From NCBI GenBank assembly GCA_965261695.1, contig OZ253474.1, forward strand, positions 620,001 to 684,000: 64,000 bases of DNA. Reading direction: 5' to 3'. The DNA is from Bin5 sp965261695. GTDB taxonomy: Bacteria; Chloroflexota; Anaerolineae; Caldilineales; Caldilineaceae. Position numbers and translations under genes: made by a program. A model generated the notes under the pieces. It searched no databases and had not been told where the DNA came from. It saw only the letters and a program-made list of their open reading frames with translations. Positions 63,771 to 64,000 of the stretch are shown here, one piece after another (positions within the stretch are counted from its first letter, which is position 1; every line of letters begins with the position of its first letter).

Positions 63771-64000
63771 TCAGCCTACGTAGCCCATTCGGGGCGCTTT
63801 GCGCGTGTTGAGGAGACCTTCCAGAGAGTAGAGCAGGAGGGCTGCCCAGATAAAGGAGTAGCCGACGAGGTCCGCCGTCGTGAACGGCTCTTTGTAGAGG
63901 AAGACACCGAGGAGAAACTGGGTCGTTGGGGCGAGATACTGCATCAGGCCCAGAGTCGACAGGGGGATCAGACGGGCGGCCGCGCCGAAGCTGACGAGAG
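63771..64000 (-). CDS. rarD: RarD/EamA-type transporter, 5' partial
   Basis: Only the last 76 codons are in the window. LVSFGAAARLIPLSTLGLMQ, then YLAPTTQFLLGVFLYKEPF and FIWAALLLYSLE are the last two helices of RarD-group EamA proteins. Inner-membrane transporter; start lies beyond 64000. Confidence 0.8.
   Translation of the reverse strand, partial: LVSFGAAARLIPLSTLGLMQYLAPTTQFLLGVFLYKEPFTTADLVGYSFIWAALLLYSLEGLLNTRKAPRMGYVG

Overview
The window looks like chromosomal DNA of a Chloroflexota bacterium of the Caldilinea/Anaerolinea type. This is inference from GC-rich genes, PT-rich (PxPTDTP) secreted lipoproteins and nucleases, a Pkn2-type kinase with an extracellular domain, small paired families I associate with Chloroflexota, and a T-box-controlled valS. 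Nothing in the sequence gives a direct taxonomic marker; there is no rRNA.

Layout. 1-9.6 kb: a partial G5/DUF348 cell-wall protein, a small conserved protein next to a dead nucleotidyltransferase, a sulfatase, a zinc-ribbon/beta-propeller membrane protein, an IlvD/Edd dehydratase, tyrS and fabI. 9.6-22.8 kb: two identical tRNA-Asp genes, a DUF697 protein, threonine aldolase, an unrecognised 640-residue coiled-coil protein, a lipoprotein plus Ser/Thr kinase pair facing an FHA/winged-helix regulator, an ECF sigma factor, a class V aminotransferase and two overlapping phosphoesterases. 22.8-31.6 kb: a 625-bp dispersed repeat, an SRAP protein, a second class V aminotransferase, rsmI, a phage-like protein with a duplicated leader hairpin, an IS982 relic, an EamA transporter and dinB.

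31.8-42.7 kb is a low-GC accessory island. It holds small zinc-ribbon genes, a secreted nuclease, a DNA methyltransferase fused to an HNH domain, an overlapping membrane/FlgT-like pair, and a run of three separate proteins that each end in a HEPN-type R-x4/5-H motif. Several of these genes are preceded by near-identical promoters (TTGACN, 17-18 bp, TAAGTT). The island ends in an IS5 relic, a decayed MNT/HepT pair and an intact DUF6883/DUF4926 pair. This is the best candidate for an undescribed, probably defensive, system.

42.7-54.2 kb: a MacB-type ABC exporter with its adaptor, an intact IS5-family element with a slippery A7 site, a PadR-permease-ATPase operon ending in a frame-disrupted membrane protein, a phytanoyl-CoA dioxygenase-like gene, a decayed sugar ABC transporter and an intact IS982 element. 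54.3-64 kb: a phosphoribosyltransferase; a cytochrome bc-type operon (Rieske, aberrant Rieske paralogue, fused cytochrome b, dihaem cytochrome c); a second copy of the 625-bp repeat; valS with its T-box leader; and the end of a rarD-like gene. The aberrant Rieske protein has lost both disulfide cysteines and has a Cys in place of one His ligand.
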